A DNA stretch of 64,000 nucleotides from Amycolatopsis orientalis DSM 40040 = KCTC 9412 (GTDB taxonomy: Bacteria; Actinomycetota; Actinomycetes; Mycobacteriales; Pseudonocardiaceae): NCBI RefSeq assembly GCF_000478275.1, contig NZ_ASJB01000022.1, forward strand, positions 23,176 through 87,175, read 5' to 3'. Both the position numbers and the translations under genes were made by a program. Positions within the stretch are counted from its first letter, which is position 1, and each line of letters opens with the position of its first letter. The notes under the pieces were generated by a model. That model made no database searches, was not told the origin of the DNA, and saw nothing but the letters and a program-made list of their open reading frames with translations. Shown piece by piece: positions 10,133 through 19,873 of the stretch.

Positions 10133-13100
10133 TCAGTCCGGCAGCCAGCGTTCCATGCAGGCCAGCAGTTCCGCCGCGTCCACCGGTTTGGTGACGTAGT
10201 CGCTCGCCCCGGCGGCGAGGCTCTTCTCGCGGTCACCTTCCATCGCCTTCGCGGTCACCGTGATGATCGGCAGGCCCGCGAACTTCGGCATCTCGCGGAT
10301 CGCCGCCGTCGTGGCGTGGCCGTCCATCTCCGGCATCATCACGTCCATCAGGATCAGGTCGATGTCGTCGTCGGCCAGCAGTTCCTCGATACCCTTGCGC
10401 CCGTTGGGCGCGTGGACGACCGACAGCCCGTGCAGTTCGAGCACCCCGGAGATCGCGAAGACGTTGCGGGCGTCGTCGTCGACCAGGAGTACCTTGCGTC
10501 CCCGCAATCGCGGGGATCCCGCGGGCGGGTCGGTCGCCTTCGCCTCGGGAGCCCCCGAGGTCACCTCGCGCTGGTGCATCAGCGGGAGGATGCCTTCGAG
10601 TTCACTCGCCGAGATGTGCAGCATGATGCGTTCCCGCAGCATGTCGAGCGACGGCAGCAGTTCGACCGGGTGCAGCCGCGCGTGGCCCTGCAGCAGCCGG
10701 TCCTGCGCGGCGCTGAGCTTGCGGCTCGCGTGTGCCAGCACCGGGACCTCGACAGGATCCGGTCCCTCGACAAGACGTTTGAGGAACGACAGCGCGCTCG
10801 TGCCGGGAATGCTGGTGTCGAGGACGACGCAGCGGTAGCTGTTGCGGCGCAGTTCCTCGAAGGCCGCGATCGGATCCGACATGGCCCGCACCTGGACCGA
10901 GCCGTGGCTGTCGGCGAGGTCGGCGGCGACCCCGCGGGCGAGCAGCGTCAGCAGGCTGTTCTGCTCGCTTTCCACGACCAGGACGCGCCGCTCGGCCGCC
11001 GTCGACGCGGAATTGTCCATAGTGGACTCGGTGACGATCTGGGCCGCGGCGAACCGGGCCACCGGCAGGAAGAGGGTGAACGTGCTTCCCCTCCCCAGCA
11101 CACTGTCCGCCCGGATCTCGCCCCCGAGCAGGTACGCGACCTCGCGGCTGATCGACAGGCCGAGCCCGGTGCCACCGTACTTGCGGCTGGTGGTGCCGTC
11201 GGCCTGCTGGAACGCGCCGAAGATCGAATCGAGGTTCTCCTCGGCGATCCCGATCCCGGTGTCGATCACGCTGAAGGCCACCAAGGACTCGTGCCCGTCC
11301 GCCGACGGCGAGACCAGGGTGTCGACCAGTTTCACCCGCAGCTCGACGCTGCCCGCCTCGGTGAACTTGACCGCGTTCGACAACAGGTTCCGCAGCACCT
11401 GCCGCAACCGCTGCTCGTCGGTGAACAGCAGCTCCGGCACGTCGGGCTCCACCGTGACCTGGAAGTCGAGGCCCTTCTCCGCGGTCAGCGGGCGGAACGT
11501 CGTGCCGACGTAGTCGAGCAGCTGGCGCAGCGGGAACGGCTCGTGGTGGATGTCCATCTTGCCCGCCTCGACCTTCGACAGGTCGAGGATGTCGTTGATC
11601 AGCTGCAGCAGGTCGGTGCCCGCGGACTGGATCACCTTGGCGAACTCGACCTGCTTGGGCGTCAGGTTCTGCGTCGAGTTCTGCGACAGCACCCCGGCGA
11701 GGATCAGCAGGCTGGTCAACGGGGTGCGGAGTTCGTGCGACATGTTGGCCAGGAACTCGGACTTGTACTTCGACGCCAGCGCGAGCTGCTGCGCGCGTTC
11801 CTCGATCTCCTGGCGCGCCTGCTCGATCTCGAAGTTCTTCACCTCGATGTCGCGGTTCTGCTGCGCCAGCAGCTCCGCCTTCTCCTCCAGCTCCGCGTTG
11901 GACCGCTGCAGTTTCGCTTGCTGTGCTTGGAGTTCTTCCGAACGCGCCTGCAACTCCTCGGCCAGGCGCTGGGATTCCTCCAGCAGCGAATCGGTCCGCG
12001 CGTTGGCGATGATCGTGTTGACGTTGACCCCGATGGTCTCCATCAGCTGTTCGAGGAAATCCTTGCGGACGGCGGTGAATTCGCCGAACGTCGCCAGTTC
12101 GATGACACCGAGGACCTGGTCTTCGAACACGATAGGCAGCACGATAAGCGTGACCGGCGGGGCGGAGCCCAGACTCGACGAGATCTTCACGAAGCCCGGC
12201 GGGGTCCGGTCGACCACGATCGGTTTCTTGGTGTGCGCGGCCTGCCCGATCAGCGACTGCCCCATCGCGAACTGCGCGGGCAGCTCCGGATTCTCGCTGT
12301 GCCCGTAGCTGGTGATCAGCCGCAACCGGGTGCCGTCCTCGCCGGATTCGGTGAGGAAGAACGTCCCGTGCTGCGCGCCGACCAGCGGGGTCAGTTCGTC
12401 CATGATCAGCTTGGCCACCACCCGCAGGTCCCGGTGGCCCTGCATCAGACCGGAGATCCGCGCCAGGTTGGTGTTCAGCCAGTCCTGTTCCTCGTTCGCC
12501 CGCGTCGTCTCACGCAGCGACTGGACCATCGCGTTGATGTTGTCCTTCAGCTCCGCGACCTCGCCCTGCGCCTCGACGGAGATCGACCGGGTGAGGTCGC
12601 CGGTGGCCACCGCGCTGGTGACCTCGGCGATCGCCCGTACCTGGCGGGTCAGGTTCCCGGCCAGTTCGTTGACGTTCTCGGTCAGCCGTTTCCAGGTCCC
12701 CGACACGCCTTCGACCTCGGCCTGGCCGCCGAGCCGTCCCTCACTGCCGACCTCGCGCGCCACGCGCGTGACCTCGGCGGCGAACGCGGAGAGCTGGTCG
12801 ACCATCGTGTTGATGGTGGTCTTGAGTTCCAGGATCTCGCCGCGCGCGTCGACGTCGATCTTGCGGGACAGGTCGCCCTGCGCCACCGCGGTGGTCACCT
12901 GGGCGATGTTGCGGACCTGGCCGGTGAGGTTGTTCGCCATCGAGTTGACGTTGTCGGTGAGGTCCTTCCAGGTACCGGCGACGTTGGGCACCCTGGCCTG
13001 CCCGCCGAGGATGCCCTCGGTGCCGACCTCGCGCGCCACGCGGGTGACCTCGTCCGCGAACGCCGAGAGCGTGTCGACCATCGTGTTGATCGTCTGCGCG

Positions 13101-14626
13101 AGCGCGGCGACCTCGCCCTTGGCCTCGACGGTGATCTTCTGGGACAGATCCCCGCGAGCGACCGCGGTCGCGACCTGCGCGATGGAGCGGACCTGATCGG
13201 TGAGGTTGTCGGCCATCACGTTCACCGACTCCGTCAGACCCTTCCACGTCCCCGACACACCCTTGACATCCGCCTGCCCGCCCAGCCGCCCCTCCGTACC
13301 GACCTCACGCGCCACCCGCGTGACCTCGTCGGCGAACGACGACAACTGGCCGACCATCGTGTTGATCGTGTCCTTGAGTTCCAGGATCTCCCCGCGCGCG
13401 TCGACGCGGATCTTCTGCGAAAGGTCGCCTTTCGCCACCGCGGTGGTCACTTCGGCGATGGAACGCACCTGGTCGGTGAGATTGTCGGCCATCACGTTCA
13501 CCGACTCCGTCAAACCCTTCCACGTCCCCGACACACCCTTGACATCCGCCTGCCCGCCCAGCCGCCCCTCCGTGCCCACCTCGCGCGCGACGCGTGTGAC
13601 CTCGTCGGCGAACGACGACAGCTGATCCACCATCGTGTTGATCGTGTTCTTCAACTCCAGGATCTCGCCCCGCGCATCCACCGTGATCTTCTGCGACAGA
13701 TCGCCCTTCGCCACCGCGGTGGCCACCTGGGCGATCGACCGCACCTGCGCGGTGAGGTTCCCGGCCATGAAGTTCACCGACGTCGTGAGGTCGCGCCAAG
13801 TCCCGGCCACCCCGGGAACCTGGGCCTGGCCGCCCAGCGCGCCTTCCGTGCCGACTTCGCGCGCCACCCGCGTGACCTCGTCCGCGAAGGACGACAACTG
13901 ATCCACCATCGTGTTGATCGTGTTCTTCAACTCCAGGATCTCGCCCCGCGCATCCACCGTGATCTTCTGCGACAGATCGCCTTTCGCCACCGCGGTGGTG
14001 ACTTCGGCGATGGAACGCACCTGATCGGTGAGGTTGCCCGCCATGAAGTTCACCGACGTCGTGAGGTCGCGCCAAGTTCCCGCCACCCCGGGAACCTCCG
14101 CCTGGCCGCCCAGCCGTCCTTCGCTGCCCACCTCGCGCGCGACTCGCGTGACCTCGTCCGCGAACGACGAAAGCTGATCCACCATCGTGTTGATCGTGTT
14201 CTTCAACTCGAGCATCTCGCCTTTGACGTCGACGGTGATCTTCTGCGACAGATCGCCTTTCGCCACCGCCGTCGCGACCTCGGCGATGTCGCGGACCTGA
14301 CCGGTCAGGTTGCCGGCCATCGCGTTCACCGAATCGGTGAGGTCCTTCCAGGTCCCCGAAACCGACGGCACCGCGGCCTGACCGCCGAGCTTGCCGTCGG
14401 TCCCCACCTCGCGCGCGACCCGGGTGACCTCGGAGGTGAACAACGCCAGCTGGTCGACCATCCCGTTGAAGACGACCGCCATCTCGTCCATCAGGACGTC
14501 GTCCACCTGGGGCAGTCGCGTGCTGAAATCGCCGTCCCGAACGGCTTTCAGCCCCTCCAAAAGCCGTTGCAGGCCTTCGTCGTTCAGCGTGCGGACCGCG
14601 GCCCGCTTGGTTCCCGGCTCCGGCAT
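10133..14626 (-). CDS. Cytosolic multi-HAMP hybrid histidine kinase
   Basis: The 1497-residue protein has eight HAMP units in tandem (residues about 15-750, mostly 92-residue pitch, each with [15 protein letters not shown] and VTRVAREVG motifs), a GAF domain (about 775-930), a coiled coil, HisKA with His964 in [13 protein letters not shown], HATPase_c (about 1080-1200), a degenerate receiver, and a C-terminal receiver with Asp1428 in [13 protein letters not shown]. No membrane segment is present. The plan resembles fungal group III (Nik1) and Streptomyces OsaA-type kinases that respond to osmotic or envelope stress. Start at 14626 has AAGGAGG upstream. It is third in a probable operon after a NarL regulator and a PAS kinase. 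Confidence 0.92.
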   Translation of the reverse strand: MPEPGTKRAAVRTLNDEGLQRLLEGLKAVRDGDFSTRLPQVDDVLMDEMAVVFNGMVDQLALFTSEVTRVAREVGTDGKLGGQAAVPSVSGTWKDLTDSVNAMAGNLTGQVRDIAEVATAVAKGDLSQKITVDVKGEMLELKNTINTMVDQLSSFADEVTRVAREVGSEGRLGGQAEVPGVAGTWRDLTTSVNFMAGNLTDQVRSIAEVTTAVAKGDLSQKITVDARGEILELKNTINTMVDQLSSFADEVTRVAREVGTEGALGGQAQVPGVAGTWRDLTTSVNFMAGNLTAQVRSIAQVATAVAKGDLSQKITVDARGEILELKNTINTMVDQLSSFADEVTRVAREVGTEGRLGGQADVKGVSGTWKGLTESVNVMADNLTDQVRSIAEVTTAVAKGDLSQKIRVDARGEILELKDTINTMVGQLSSFADEVTRVAREVGTEGRLGGQADVKGVSGTWKGLTESVNVMADNLTDQVRSIAQVATAVARGDLSQKITVEAKGEVAALAQTINTMVDTLSAFADEVTRVAREVGTEGILGGQARVPNVAGTWKDLTDNVNSMANNLTGQVRNIAQVTTAVAQGDLSRKIDVDARGEILELKTTINTMVDQLSAFAAEVTRVAREVGSEGRLGGQAEVEGVSGTWKRLTENVNELAGNLTRQVRAIAEVTSAVATGDLTRSISVEAQGEVAELKDNINAMVQSLRETTRANEEQDWLNTNLARISGLMQGHRDLRVVAKLIMDELTPLVGAQHGTFFLTESGEDGTRLRLITSYGHSENPELPAQFAMGQSLIGQAAHTKKPIVVDRTPPGFVKISSSLGSAPPVTLIVLPIVFEDQVLGVIELATFGEFTAVRKDFLEQLMETIGVNVNTIIANARTDSLLEESQRLAEELQARSEELQAQQAKLQRSNAELEEKAELLAQQNRDIEVKNFEIEQARQEIEERAQQLALASKYKSEFLANMSHELRTPLTSLLILAGVLSQNSTQNLTPKQVEFAKVIQSAGTDLLQLINDILDLSKVEAGKMDIHHEPFPLRQLLDYVGTTFRPLTAEKGLDFQVTVEPDVPELLFTDEQRLRQVLRNLLSNAVKFTEAGSVELRVKLVDTLVSPSADGHESLVAFSVIDTGIGIAEENLDSIFGAFQQADGTTSRKYGGTGLGLSISREVAYLLGGEIRADSVLGRGSTFTLFLPVARFAAAQIVTESTMDNSASTAAERRVLVVESEQNSLLTLLARGVAADLADSHGSVQVRAMSDPIAAFEELRRNSYRCVVLDTSIPGTSALSFLKRLVEGPDPVEVPVLAHASRKLSAAQDRLLQGHARLHPVELLPSLDMLRERIMLHISASELEGILPLMHQREVTSGAPEAKATDPPAGSPRLRGRKVLLVDDDARNVFAISGVLELHGLSVVHAPNGRKGIEELLADDDIDLILMDVMMPEMDGHATTAAIREMPKFAGLPIITVTAKAMEGDREKSLAAGASDYVTKPVDAAELLACMERWLPD
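12600..14440 (-). repeat. 276-bp tandem coding repeats (HAMP array)
   Basis: The HAMP units repeat at DNA level with a 276-bp period. For example, an 87-base stretch starting at 13211 recurs at 13487 with one mismatch, and a stretch at 13623 recurs almost unchanged at 13899. Identity is much higher in the central units than at the ends, which suggests recent duplication or gene conversion. Confidence 0.8.
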
Positions 14627-14672
14627 CGAGGTGCCTCCTTCATTTCGGTCCCCGCGGTCCAGGGGAAGACCG

Positions 14673-15752
14673 TCATCTCCGCACGGTCGCGGGGGCGGCC
14701 AGCGGAATCCAGAAGGCGACCGACGTGCCTTCCCCCGGCCTGCCGGAGATCTGGAACCATCCCTGCGCCGCCTCCGCGCGCTCACGCATCGACGCCATTC
14801 CGATGTGCTCACCCGACAACGTGGCGGGAGAACTTTCGGCGCCCGGCTTCATCCCGACGCCGTTGTCGGCGACCTTCACCAGCAGCCCGCCGTTCTGTTC
14901 GGTCAGCGAGACCACGACGGCGCTGGCGTTCGCGTGCTTCCGTACGTTCACCAGCGCCTCCTGGAGGATCCGGAAAGCGGTGACGACGAGTTCCGGCGGC
15001 GGCTTGGCGGTGAAATCGTGCCGCAGCGTGCAGTCCAGTCCCCAGCCTCGGACGACCTCGTCGAGATAGTCGCGGATGGAAGCGACCAGGTCGTCGTCGT
15101 TCAGCGCGGGCGGGCGCAATTGGGCGACCAGGATCCGCAGCCGACGGATAGCACCCTGGATCGCGTCGTCGAGTTGCAGCAAAGCGGAATCGCGGCGTTG
15201 GGCGGCGAGCATCTGCAGGCGCATGCTCACCGCGATCATCGACTGGATGGAATCGTCGTGAACATCCCACGCGATACGGCGACGTTCGGTTTCCTGTGCC
15301 CGCACCAAATGCGTGAACGCCTGGTGGTGTCCGCTCCTTTCCTCCAGTGTCCGCTGCCGTTCGGTGAGGTCCCTGGTCACCTTGCCGAATCCGACGAGCG
15401 TGCCGACGGGGTCACGCAGGGCGGTGAGCACGGTGTTGGCCCAGAAGCGTTTCCCGCCCCGGCGGACCCGCCAGCCCTGGTCCTCGTGGCGGCCCATCTC
15501 GGCGGCGATCAGCAGCTCCGCGGTGGGTCTGCCGTCGGCGACGTCCTCCTCGGTGAAGAAAACCGAGAAATGGCGGCCGAGGATCTCCTCCTCGGAATAT
15601 CCCTTGATCCGTTCCGCGCCCGGGTTCCAGCTGATCACCCTGCCGTCGACGTCCAGCATGTAAATGGCGTAGTCGACGACGCTGTGCACGAACAACTCGA
15701 AGAGCACAGCATTGCGGTGATCGGGCGCCGATTCCGATGGCAGCATGGCCAT
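14673..15752 (-). CDS. PAS-domain histidine kinase (NarX/HisKA_3 type)
   Basis: The 359-residue protein has a PAS/PAC sensor (about 15-140: YAIYMLDVDGRVISWNPGAE, FGKVTRDLTER), a HisKA_3 helix with ERRRIAWDVHDDSIQSM (His165 phosphoacceptor) and a HATPase_c domain with the N-box near ILQEALVN and GVGM. No membrane helix is seen, so it senses a cytoplasmic cue, possibly through a bound cofactor. It follows the NarL-type regulator gene by 32 bases and precedes the hybrid kinase by 46, forming one operon. The start is uncertain: ATG 15752 or 15746, with no strong ribosome site. Confidence 0.88.
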   Translation of the reverse strand: MAMLPSESAPDHRNAVLFELFVHSVVDYAIYMLDVDGRVISWNPGAERIKGYSEEEILGRHFSVFFTEEDVADGRPTAELLIAAEMGRHEDQGWRVRRGGKRFWANTVLTALRDPVGTLVGFGKVTRDLTERQRTLEERSGHHQAFTHLVRAQETERRRIAWDVHDDSIQSMIAVSMRLQMLAAQRRDSALLQLDDAIQGAIRRLRILVAQLRPPALNDDDLVASIRDYLDEVVRGWGLDCTLRHDFTAKPPPELVVTAFRILQEALVNVRKHANASAVVVSLTEQNGGLLVKVADNGVGMKPGAESSPATLSGEHIGMASMRERAEAAQGWFQISGRPGEGTSVAFWIPLAAPATVRR

Positions 15753-15784
15753 AGTGCAGCTTGGCACCCGAGCGCGCCCCGGCG

Positions 15785-16465
15785 CTACGGCCGTTCGAGG
15801 AGGCCATTCCTGCGTGCGTGCGCCACGGCTTCGAGTTTCGAATGGGTTCCGGTCTTCACCAGGATTCGCTGCACGTGATTCCGCACGGTATTCCGCGCGA
15901 GCCGCAACTCCTCGGCGATCCGGTCGGTTCCCGCGCCCTCGGCGATCAGCCCGAGCACCTGGCGCTCCCGCAGGGTCAGCCCCGGCCCGAGCGGACCGGA
16001 ACTCCCGGCCAGCATGGCCAGCGCGCCGCTGAGCAGTTCCGGATCGATGATCACGTCGCCGGCGGCGACGGTGCGGATCGCCGTGACCAGCTCGTCGAGG
16101 AGGCCCGACTTCAGCAGCAGCCCGGCTCCGCCGACTTCGAGGATCCTGGCGGCGATGGCGCTGTTCGCGTCGCCCGTCAGCACGAGCACTCGGCTCGACG
16201 GCGAAACCGCGAGGAGCCGCGTGATCGCCTCGATCCCGTCGCCGTCGGGCAACCGCCGGTCGAGGAGGACGATGTCGGGCAGCTGCTCCGCCGCCGCGAC
16301 CATCCCGTGGGCGAGGGTCTCCACCGAAGCCACCAGCTGGATCTCGGGGAACTCCTCGAACGCCGCGCCGAGTGCCTCGGCCACCATCTTGTGGTCTTCG
16401 ACGAGGAGCACCCTGATCGGGGCCGCGGCCGGGGACACGGGCCGCAGGGAGTTCGGGTTCGGCAT
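15785..16465 (-). CDS. NarL/FixJ-family response regulator
   Basis: The 226-residue protein has a receiver (about 17-135: IRVLLVEDHKMV, phosphoacceptor Asp in IVLLDRRLPDGDG, LLLKSG) and a C-terminal LuxR-type helix-turn-helix (LTLRERQVLGLIAEGAGTD, LARNTVRNHVQ). It is the first gene of the regulator-kinase-hybrid kinase operon and the likely target of the PAS kinase next door. GGAG stands 7 bases upstream of ATG 16465. A DevR-like box lies about 160 bases upstream, so the operon may itself answer to DevR. Confidence 0.9.
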   Translation of the reverse strand: MPNPNSLRPVSPAAAPIRVLLVEDHKMVAEALGAAFEEFPEIQLVASVETLAHGMVAAAEQLPDIVLLDRRLPDGDGIEAITRLLAVSPSSRVLVLTGDANSAIAARILEVGGAGLLLKSGLLDELVTAIRTVAAGDVIIDPELLSGALAMLAGSSGPLGPGLTLRERQVLGLIAEGAGTDRIAEELRLARNTVRNHVQRILVKTGTHSKLEAVAHARRNGLLERP

Positions 16466-16623
16466 GCACCTTCTCCGTCGATCGTGGTCTCGCCGGGACC
16501 GGTGTCCGGCGGATTTCGCGGTACGGGAGACGCCAAGTCCGGCCGACATTGTCCCACCACCGCGGGCTTTCCCGGGCTTTCGACGCCAACCCGTGACACG
16601 TCGTACCCGTCCGGCGACCGACT

Positions 16624-16640
16624 GGGGTCTTTGTGCCCTC
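16624..16640. promoter_or_regulatory. DevR-box-like palindrome
   Basis: GGGGTCTTTGTGCCCTC, with GGG and CCC half-sites around an AT-richer centre, lies in the divergent region between the NarL-type regulator and the small gene at 16738. It matches the same GGGNCTTTNNNCCC pattern as the sites at 4949 and 4980. Assigned by eye. Confidence 0.45.
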
Positions 16641-16737
16641 GATGGCACTACCTTCGGCGGTGACCGGAACGGCCCGCCGTACCGCATCGTCGAAGGTGGC
16701 AATTGCCGGACCGAGGCAGGGAAAGGGTGACCGGGAC

Positions 16738-17025
16738 GTGACCACGAGGATCTGCGAGACCCGCCGCCGTCCCGGCGCGCACGCCGGCGCCCTCCGGGCA
16801 CTCGTCTCCGCCGAACTCGAGAAGCTGCCGAGGGTCGCGGTGAAACCCGAAACGCCCCCGCCCCTGCTCGACGACGTCTTGACGACGGTCCGGCGACTCG
16901 ACGGCGTGGCCCCGGCCCGCAACGCCGCCGCGCGGCCCCGGCACCGGTATCACTTCCCGCGGTGGAACCCGCGGGACCGGCGCGTCCAGCGGCTGCGCGG
17001 CTGGCTCAGCGGTGCGCCCGGCTGA
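16738..17025 (+). CDS. Small Arg/Pro-rich hypothetical protein
   Basis: A GTG at 16738 opens a 95-residue basic protein (RALVSAELEKLPRVAV, then many Arg and Pro, ending RRVQRLRGWLSGAPG). AGGGAAAGGG lies about 10 bases upstream. No known domain is recognised. Its place opposite the two-component operon and beside a DevR-like box suggests a stress-induced small protein, but this is weak. A longer frame from ATG 16633 would run through the divergent promoter and is less likely. Confidence 0.5.
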   Translation: MTTRICETRRRPGAHAGALRALVSAELEKLPRVAVKPETPPPLLDDVLTTVRRLDGVAPARNAAARPRHRYHFPRWNPRDRRVQRLRGWLSGAPG

Positions 17026-17037
17026 CCGGGCAGGCCC

Positions 17038-17595
17038 TCAGACCGGACGCCACCGGCCGATGTCGGCCTCCATCGGCACGATCCGGGTCAGCGACGAGCG
17101 GACCTTGAGTTCCAGTGCCCGGTCGCGGCCGCGGCTCCCGCGCGGCGCGTACGGGTAGAAGGTGCCGCGCTCCCGGCGGTAGACCATGGACAGCTTCGGG
17201 TGGCGCATGTCCCTCAGCTCGGCGAAATCGACCGTCGTATGCGACAGCCAGGCCGCGAAACCCGCTTGGGCCAGCCTGTCGTTGACGTCGACGAGGTCGT
17301 TGAGCAGCCAGCCCAGATCCCCGTTCTCCCGCCAGCAGCGGACGATCGTCCGCCCGCGCGAGTCGTGGATGATCACGTTGCGGCGGACGGAATCCCCCGC
17401 CAGGCCCGCGACGATCTCCGCCTCCGTCCCCGCTCCGGGACGGCCCTCGGCGACGAAGCAGACCGTGCCCACGCCGGTCGGCGCGAGCCCGAACCCGGAC
17501 CGCAGGGTCAAGGCAGACGACCGCAACTCCAGCAACGGAAGCAGGCTCGGCCGTACCGAGCGGTTCCTCCCCAGAAGGCTTCCCAGTAGCGCCAT
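17038..17595 (-). CDS. PspAB-like protein (PspA-associated)
   Basis: The 185-residue protein resembles the actinomycete PspA-associated family PspAB: N-terminal MALLGSLLGRN, SALTLRSGFGLAPTGVGTVCF, a central VNDRLAQAGF segment, and the C-terminal GTFYPYAPRG and DIGRWRPV motifs. In other genomes it accompanies PspA or HtpX envelope-stress genes; neither is in this window. Start at 17595 fits the family N-terminus better than 17607, though GAGAGG directly abuts the latter. The upstream stretch TAGGGCGCGAGGACC (reverse strand, 17638-17652) is a weak DevR-like match. Confidence 0.75.
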   Translation of the reverse strand: MALLGSLLGRNRSVRPSLLPLLELRSSALTLRSGFGLAPTGVGTVCFVAEGRPGAGTEAEIVAGLAGDSVRRNVIIHDSRGRTIVRCWRENGDLGWLLNDLVDVNDRLAQAGFAAWLSHTTVDFAELRDMRHPKLSMVYRRERGTFYPYAPRGSRGRDRALELKVRSSLTRIVPMEADIGRWRPV

Positions 17596-17743
17596 GGCTT
17601 CACGCATCCTCTCATCTGCGTAAAGCCTTTCCGATAAGGTCCTCGCGCCCTAGGGCCGCACGGTCGCGGGTTCGGCGGGACAAGTCACCGGATCCGGTGA
17701 CCAACGACCCTACCGGCAACTGCCGGATACCGTTCGGCAGTTG

Positions 17744-18466
17744 TCAACGGCCGCGTGACCGGAGGAATTCCTCGCTGTCCACCGTACCGTCGACGACCCC
17801 GTGCGCCACGTCCGAGAGCTTCCGGTTCGTACTGCGGGCGAACGCGCGCAGCCGCTGAAAAGCCTTGGAGACACCGACACCGGCACGTTCGGCGAGCATC
17901 CCCTTCGCCTGTTCGATGATCACCCGGCTGTCGAGCGCCGTCTGCAACTGCTCCGACAGCGTCCGGTAATGGCGTAGTTCCCGTTGCTGGATCAGGCACA
18001 GCGTCGCGACGTCCGCCAGCGCCTGTCCCAGCCGACGGTCCTCGGCGCTCAAAGCCGCGGTTTCCGTACTCAAGAAGGTGACCGCACCGACGGTTTCCTC
18101 CATCGCCCGCAACGGGAGAGCGGAAACCGCGGCAAAGCCCAGCCCGGCCATCCTGGCGACGTAGCCGGGCCAGCGGGTCACCTCGGCGGAAAGGTCGTCG
18201 ACGGCGACGCCACTCCCGGTTTCGAATGATTCGAGGGCGGGCCCCGCTTCCACCGCCGGATACCGCTCGGATTTCAGGCCGGGAAGGAAGACTTCCGCCG
18301 AATCGATCGGCAGCAGCCGTACGCATTCACTGGACAAGGTGTCCACGACCCGATCCGGTCCCTGGTCCTCCGCGACACTCGCGGTCAAACTCGCGAACGC
18401 CGCGCAGACCGCGGATTCCCTGCCCGCCCCTGCGGCGATCCCCGCGTCCCTCCCCATGAACGCCAT
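17744..18466 (-). CDS. GAF-ANTAR transcription antiterminator
   Basis: The 240-residue protein has a GAF domain (about 20-165, VSALPLRAMEETVGAVTFLS) and a C-terminal ANTAR domain (about 172-228: QLQTALDSRVIIEQAKGMLAE, AFQRLRAFARS). Such proteins sense a small molecule with GAF and bind tandem RNA stem-loops with ANTAR. The ATG at 18466 overlaps a GTG at 18469; MGRD at 18457 is a third possibility. The 175 bases upstream contain no other gene. It closes the signalling island on its right side. Confidence 0.88.
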   Translation of the reverse strand: MAFMGRDAGIAAGAGRESAVCAAFASLTASVAEDQGPDRVVDTLSSECVRLLPIDSAEVFLPGLKSERYPAVEAGPALESFETGSGVAVDDLSAEVTRWPGYVARMAGLGFAAVSALPLRAMEETVGAVTFLSTETAALSAEDRRLGQALADVATLCLIQQRELRHYRTLSEQLQTALDSRVIIEQAKGMLAERAGVGVSKAFQRLRAFARSTNRKLSDVAHGVVDGTVDSEEFLRSRGR

Positions 18467-18641
18467 CACCGGTCCCGGAGGTCAAGTCGCCTATCCGCGC
18501 TTCGCACCGCGCGCCGAATACTCACCCGAGCGATTCTGGCCCGCATGGGGGCACCCGGCAACGACCAGATGGACGATCCTTCATCAAGTGGTCACGGAGT
18601 ACGACGACCGGGTGATCTCGGTGCGATAACGGGTCAGGTTC

Positions 18642-19502
18642 TTATTGCCGTCGCAATGAAAACGGCGGCACGGTATTCGCCAGCAGCGCGTCTTCGTCCA
18701 TAGTGGACTCGCCGAATCCCGCCTTGCCGATCTTCTCCGCGACGAGGGCGCCCGCATCGTCGAGCACGTCGGCCCGGCCGCTCAGGAACGCCCACTCGTG
18801 CTCGTCCGAACCGTAGTAGAGGACGGTACCGAACGATTCGGTGAACCTGCGCCACGAGGCGATCAACGTCTGGTTCCGCCAGAGTGTCGGGCAGCCCGCC
18901 TGACAGCCGACCACTCCCCCGGCGGTGAGCAGCTTCGCGCACCGGGCCAGGAAATCGTTTCCGTACAACCGATTGTGCTGCGCCTCCGGATCATCGTTCT
19001 CGTCCGGCAGGTCGATGACGATCACGTCGTAGGCGTCCCCGCGCTCCCGCGCCTCGGCGAGGAACTCCCAGCCGTCGCGGTAGTGGACGCGGACCTTGCC
19101 GTCCCGGCGCTCGGCACGGGCCAGCTCGCCGGGCGTGTAGCCGTAGGGAAGATGCTCGGCACAGGCCCGCACCGCCTCGGCGTCGATGTCGACGTGATCG
19201 ACCACCCCGGCCCCCGCGGCGACCGCGAGCTGCGAGGCGACCCCTTCGCTGGAGCCGATGATCAGCACCCGCTCGACCCGGTCGGCGAGCAGCAGCGACG
19301 GGATCATCAGCGCCTCGTGGTAGACGAGCTGGCTCAGTTCGGTGCTCTGCCGTTCGTCGTCGCAGAACAGGGAGATCCCCTGCGCCGTCCGTCCGATGAG
19401 GACGTTCTGGAACGCGGTGCGCCGCTCGAAGAGCACCTCCTCGACGTCCCAGTTCCGGGTGAGCCCCGGCCCCATCGGCTCGGCGATCCGCCGCTGTGCC
19501 AT
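18642..19502 (-). CDS. speE: Spermidine synthase-like aminopropyltransferase
   Basis: The 286-residue protein has the aminopropyltransferase fold: an N-terminal beta-hairpin region, SQLVYHEAL (the YHE motif), VLIIGSSEGVASQLAV at the dcSAM site (GSSEG in place of the usual GGGDG), VDIDAEAV and YDVIVIDLPDEN. It should transfer an aminopropyl group from decarboxylated SAM to a diamine. It is the last gene of a three-gene operon; its ATG overlaps the speD stop as TGATG. The changed glycine loop and a PDEN in place of the usual D-S/P-T-D-P make substrate choice uncertain. Confidence 0.88.
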   Translation of the reverse strand: MAQRRIAEPMGPGLTRNWDVEEVLFERRTAFQNVLIGRTAQGISLFCDDERQSTELSQLVYHEALMIPSLLLADRVERVLIIGSSEGVASQLAVAAGAGVVDHVDIDAEAVRACAEHLPYGYTPGELARAERRDGKVRVHYRDGWEFLAEARERGDAYDVIVIDLPDENDDPEAQHNRLYGNDFLARCAKLLTAGGVVGCQAGCPTLWRNQTLIASWRRFTESFGTVLYYGSDEHEWAFLSGRADVLDDAGALVAEKIGKAGFGESTMDEDALLANTVPPFSLRRQ

Positions 19503-19873
19503 CAGTTCTCTCCTCGTTCCACAGTGGACATCCGGACGGTACCGGCACCCAGCAGCTTGGCCAGCAGGGCGACGGCCCGCTCCGGATCCGCCCGGTCCCC
19601 GCAGGTGAACACGTCCACGAACACCGCGCCGATCTCCGGATAGGTGTGCACGGAAGCGTGCGATTCGGCCAGCAGCGCGAGCACGGTGACCCCTTGCGGG
19701 GCGAAGGAATGCGACACGACCTCGCAGACCGTCGCCCCCGCCTCGGTCACCGCGTCCGCGAGGGTCTTCTTCAGGAGTGCGGGATCGTTGAGCAGCGCCG
19801 GTTCGATCCCTTCGAACTCCGCGAGGACATGACGGCCGGCGAACCGGCCGACGAGTGGTACTTCACCCGGCAT
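19502..19873 (-). CDS. speD: S-adenosylmethionine decarboxylase proenzyme (bacterial class 1B)
   Basis: The 123-residue proenzyme carries the self-cleavage site between Glu70 and Ser71 in LAESHASVHTYPE; Ser71 would become the pyruvoyl group. The downstream VFVDVFTCGD holds the catalytic Cys. It makes decarboxylated SAM for the speE product encoded next. Its start lies inside the end of the decarboxylase gene (11-base overlap) and its stop overlaps speE by one base, so the three proteins are translationally coupled. Confidence 0.93.
   Translation of the reverse strand: MPGEVPLVGRFAGRHVLAEFEGIEPALLNDPALLKKTLADAVTEAGATVCEVVSHSFAPQGVTVLALLAESHASVHTYPEIGAVFVDVFTCGDRADPERAVALLAKLLGAGTVRMSTVERGEN

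Noticed and set aside
10316..14983. Very long open frame opposite the hybrid kinase (about 1555 codons)
   Set aside because: It mirrors the HAMP repeats codon by codon with low-complexity Arg/His/Leu/Val content; a GC-rich antisense artefact with no ribosome site or family match.
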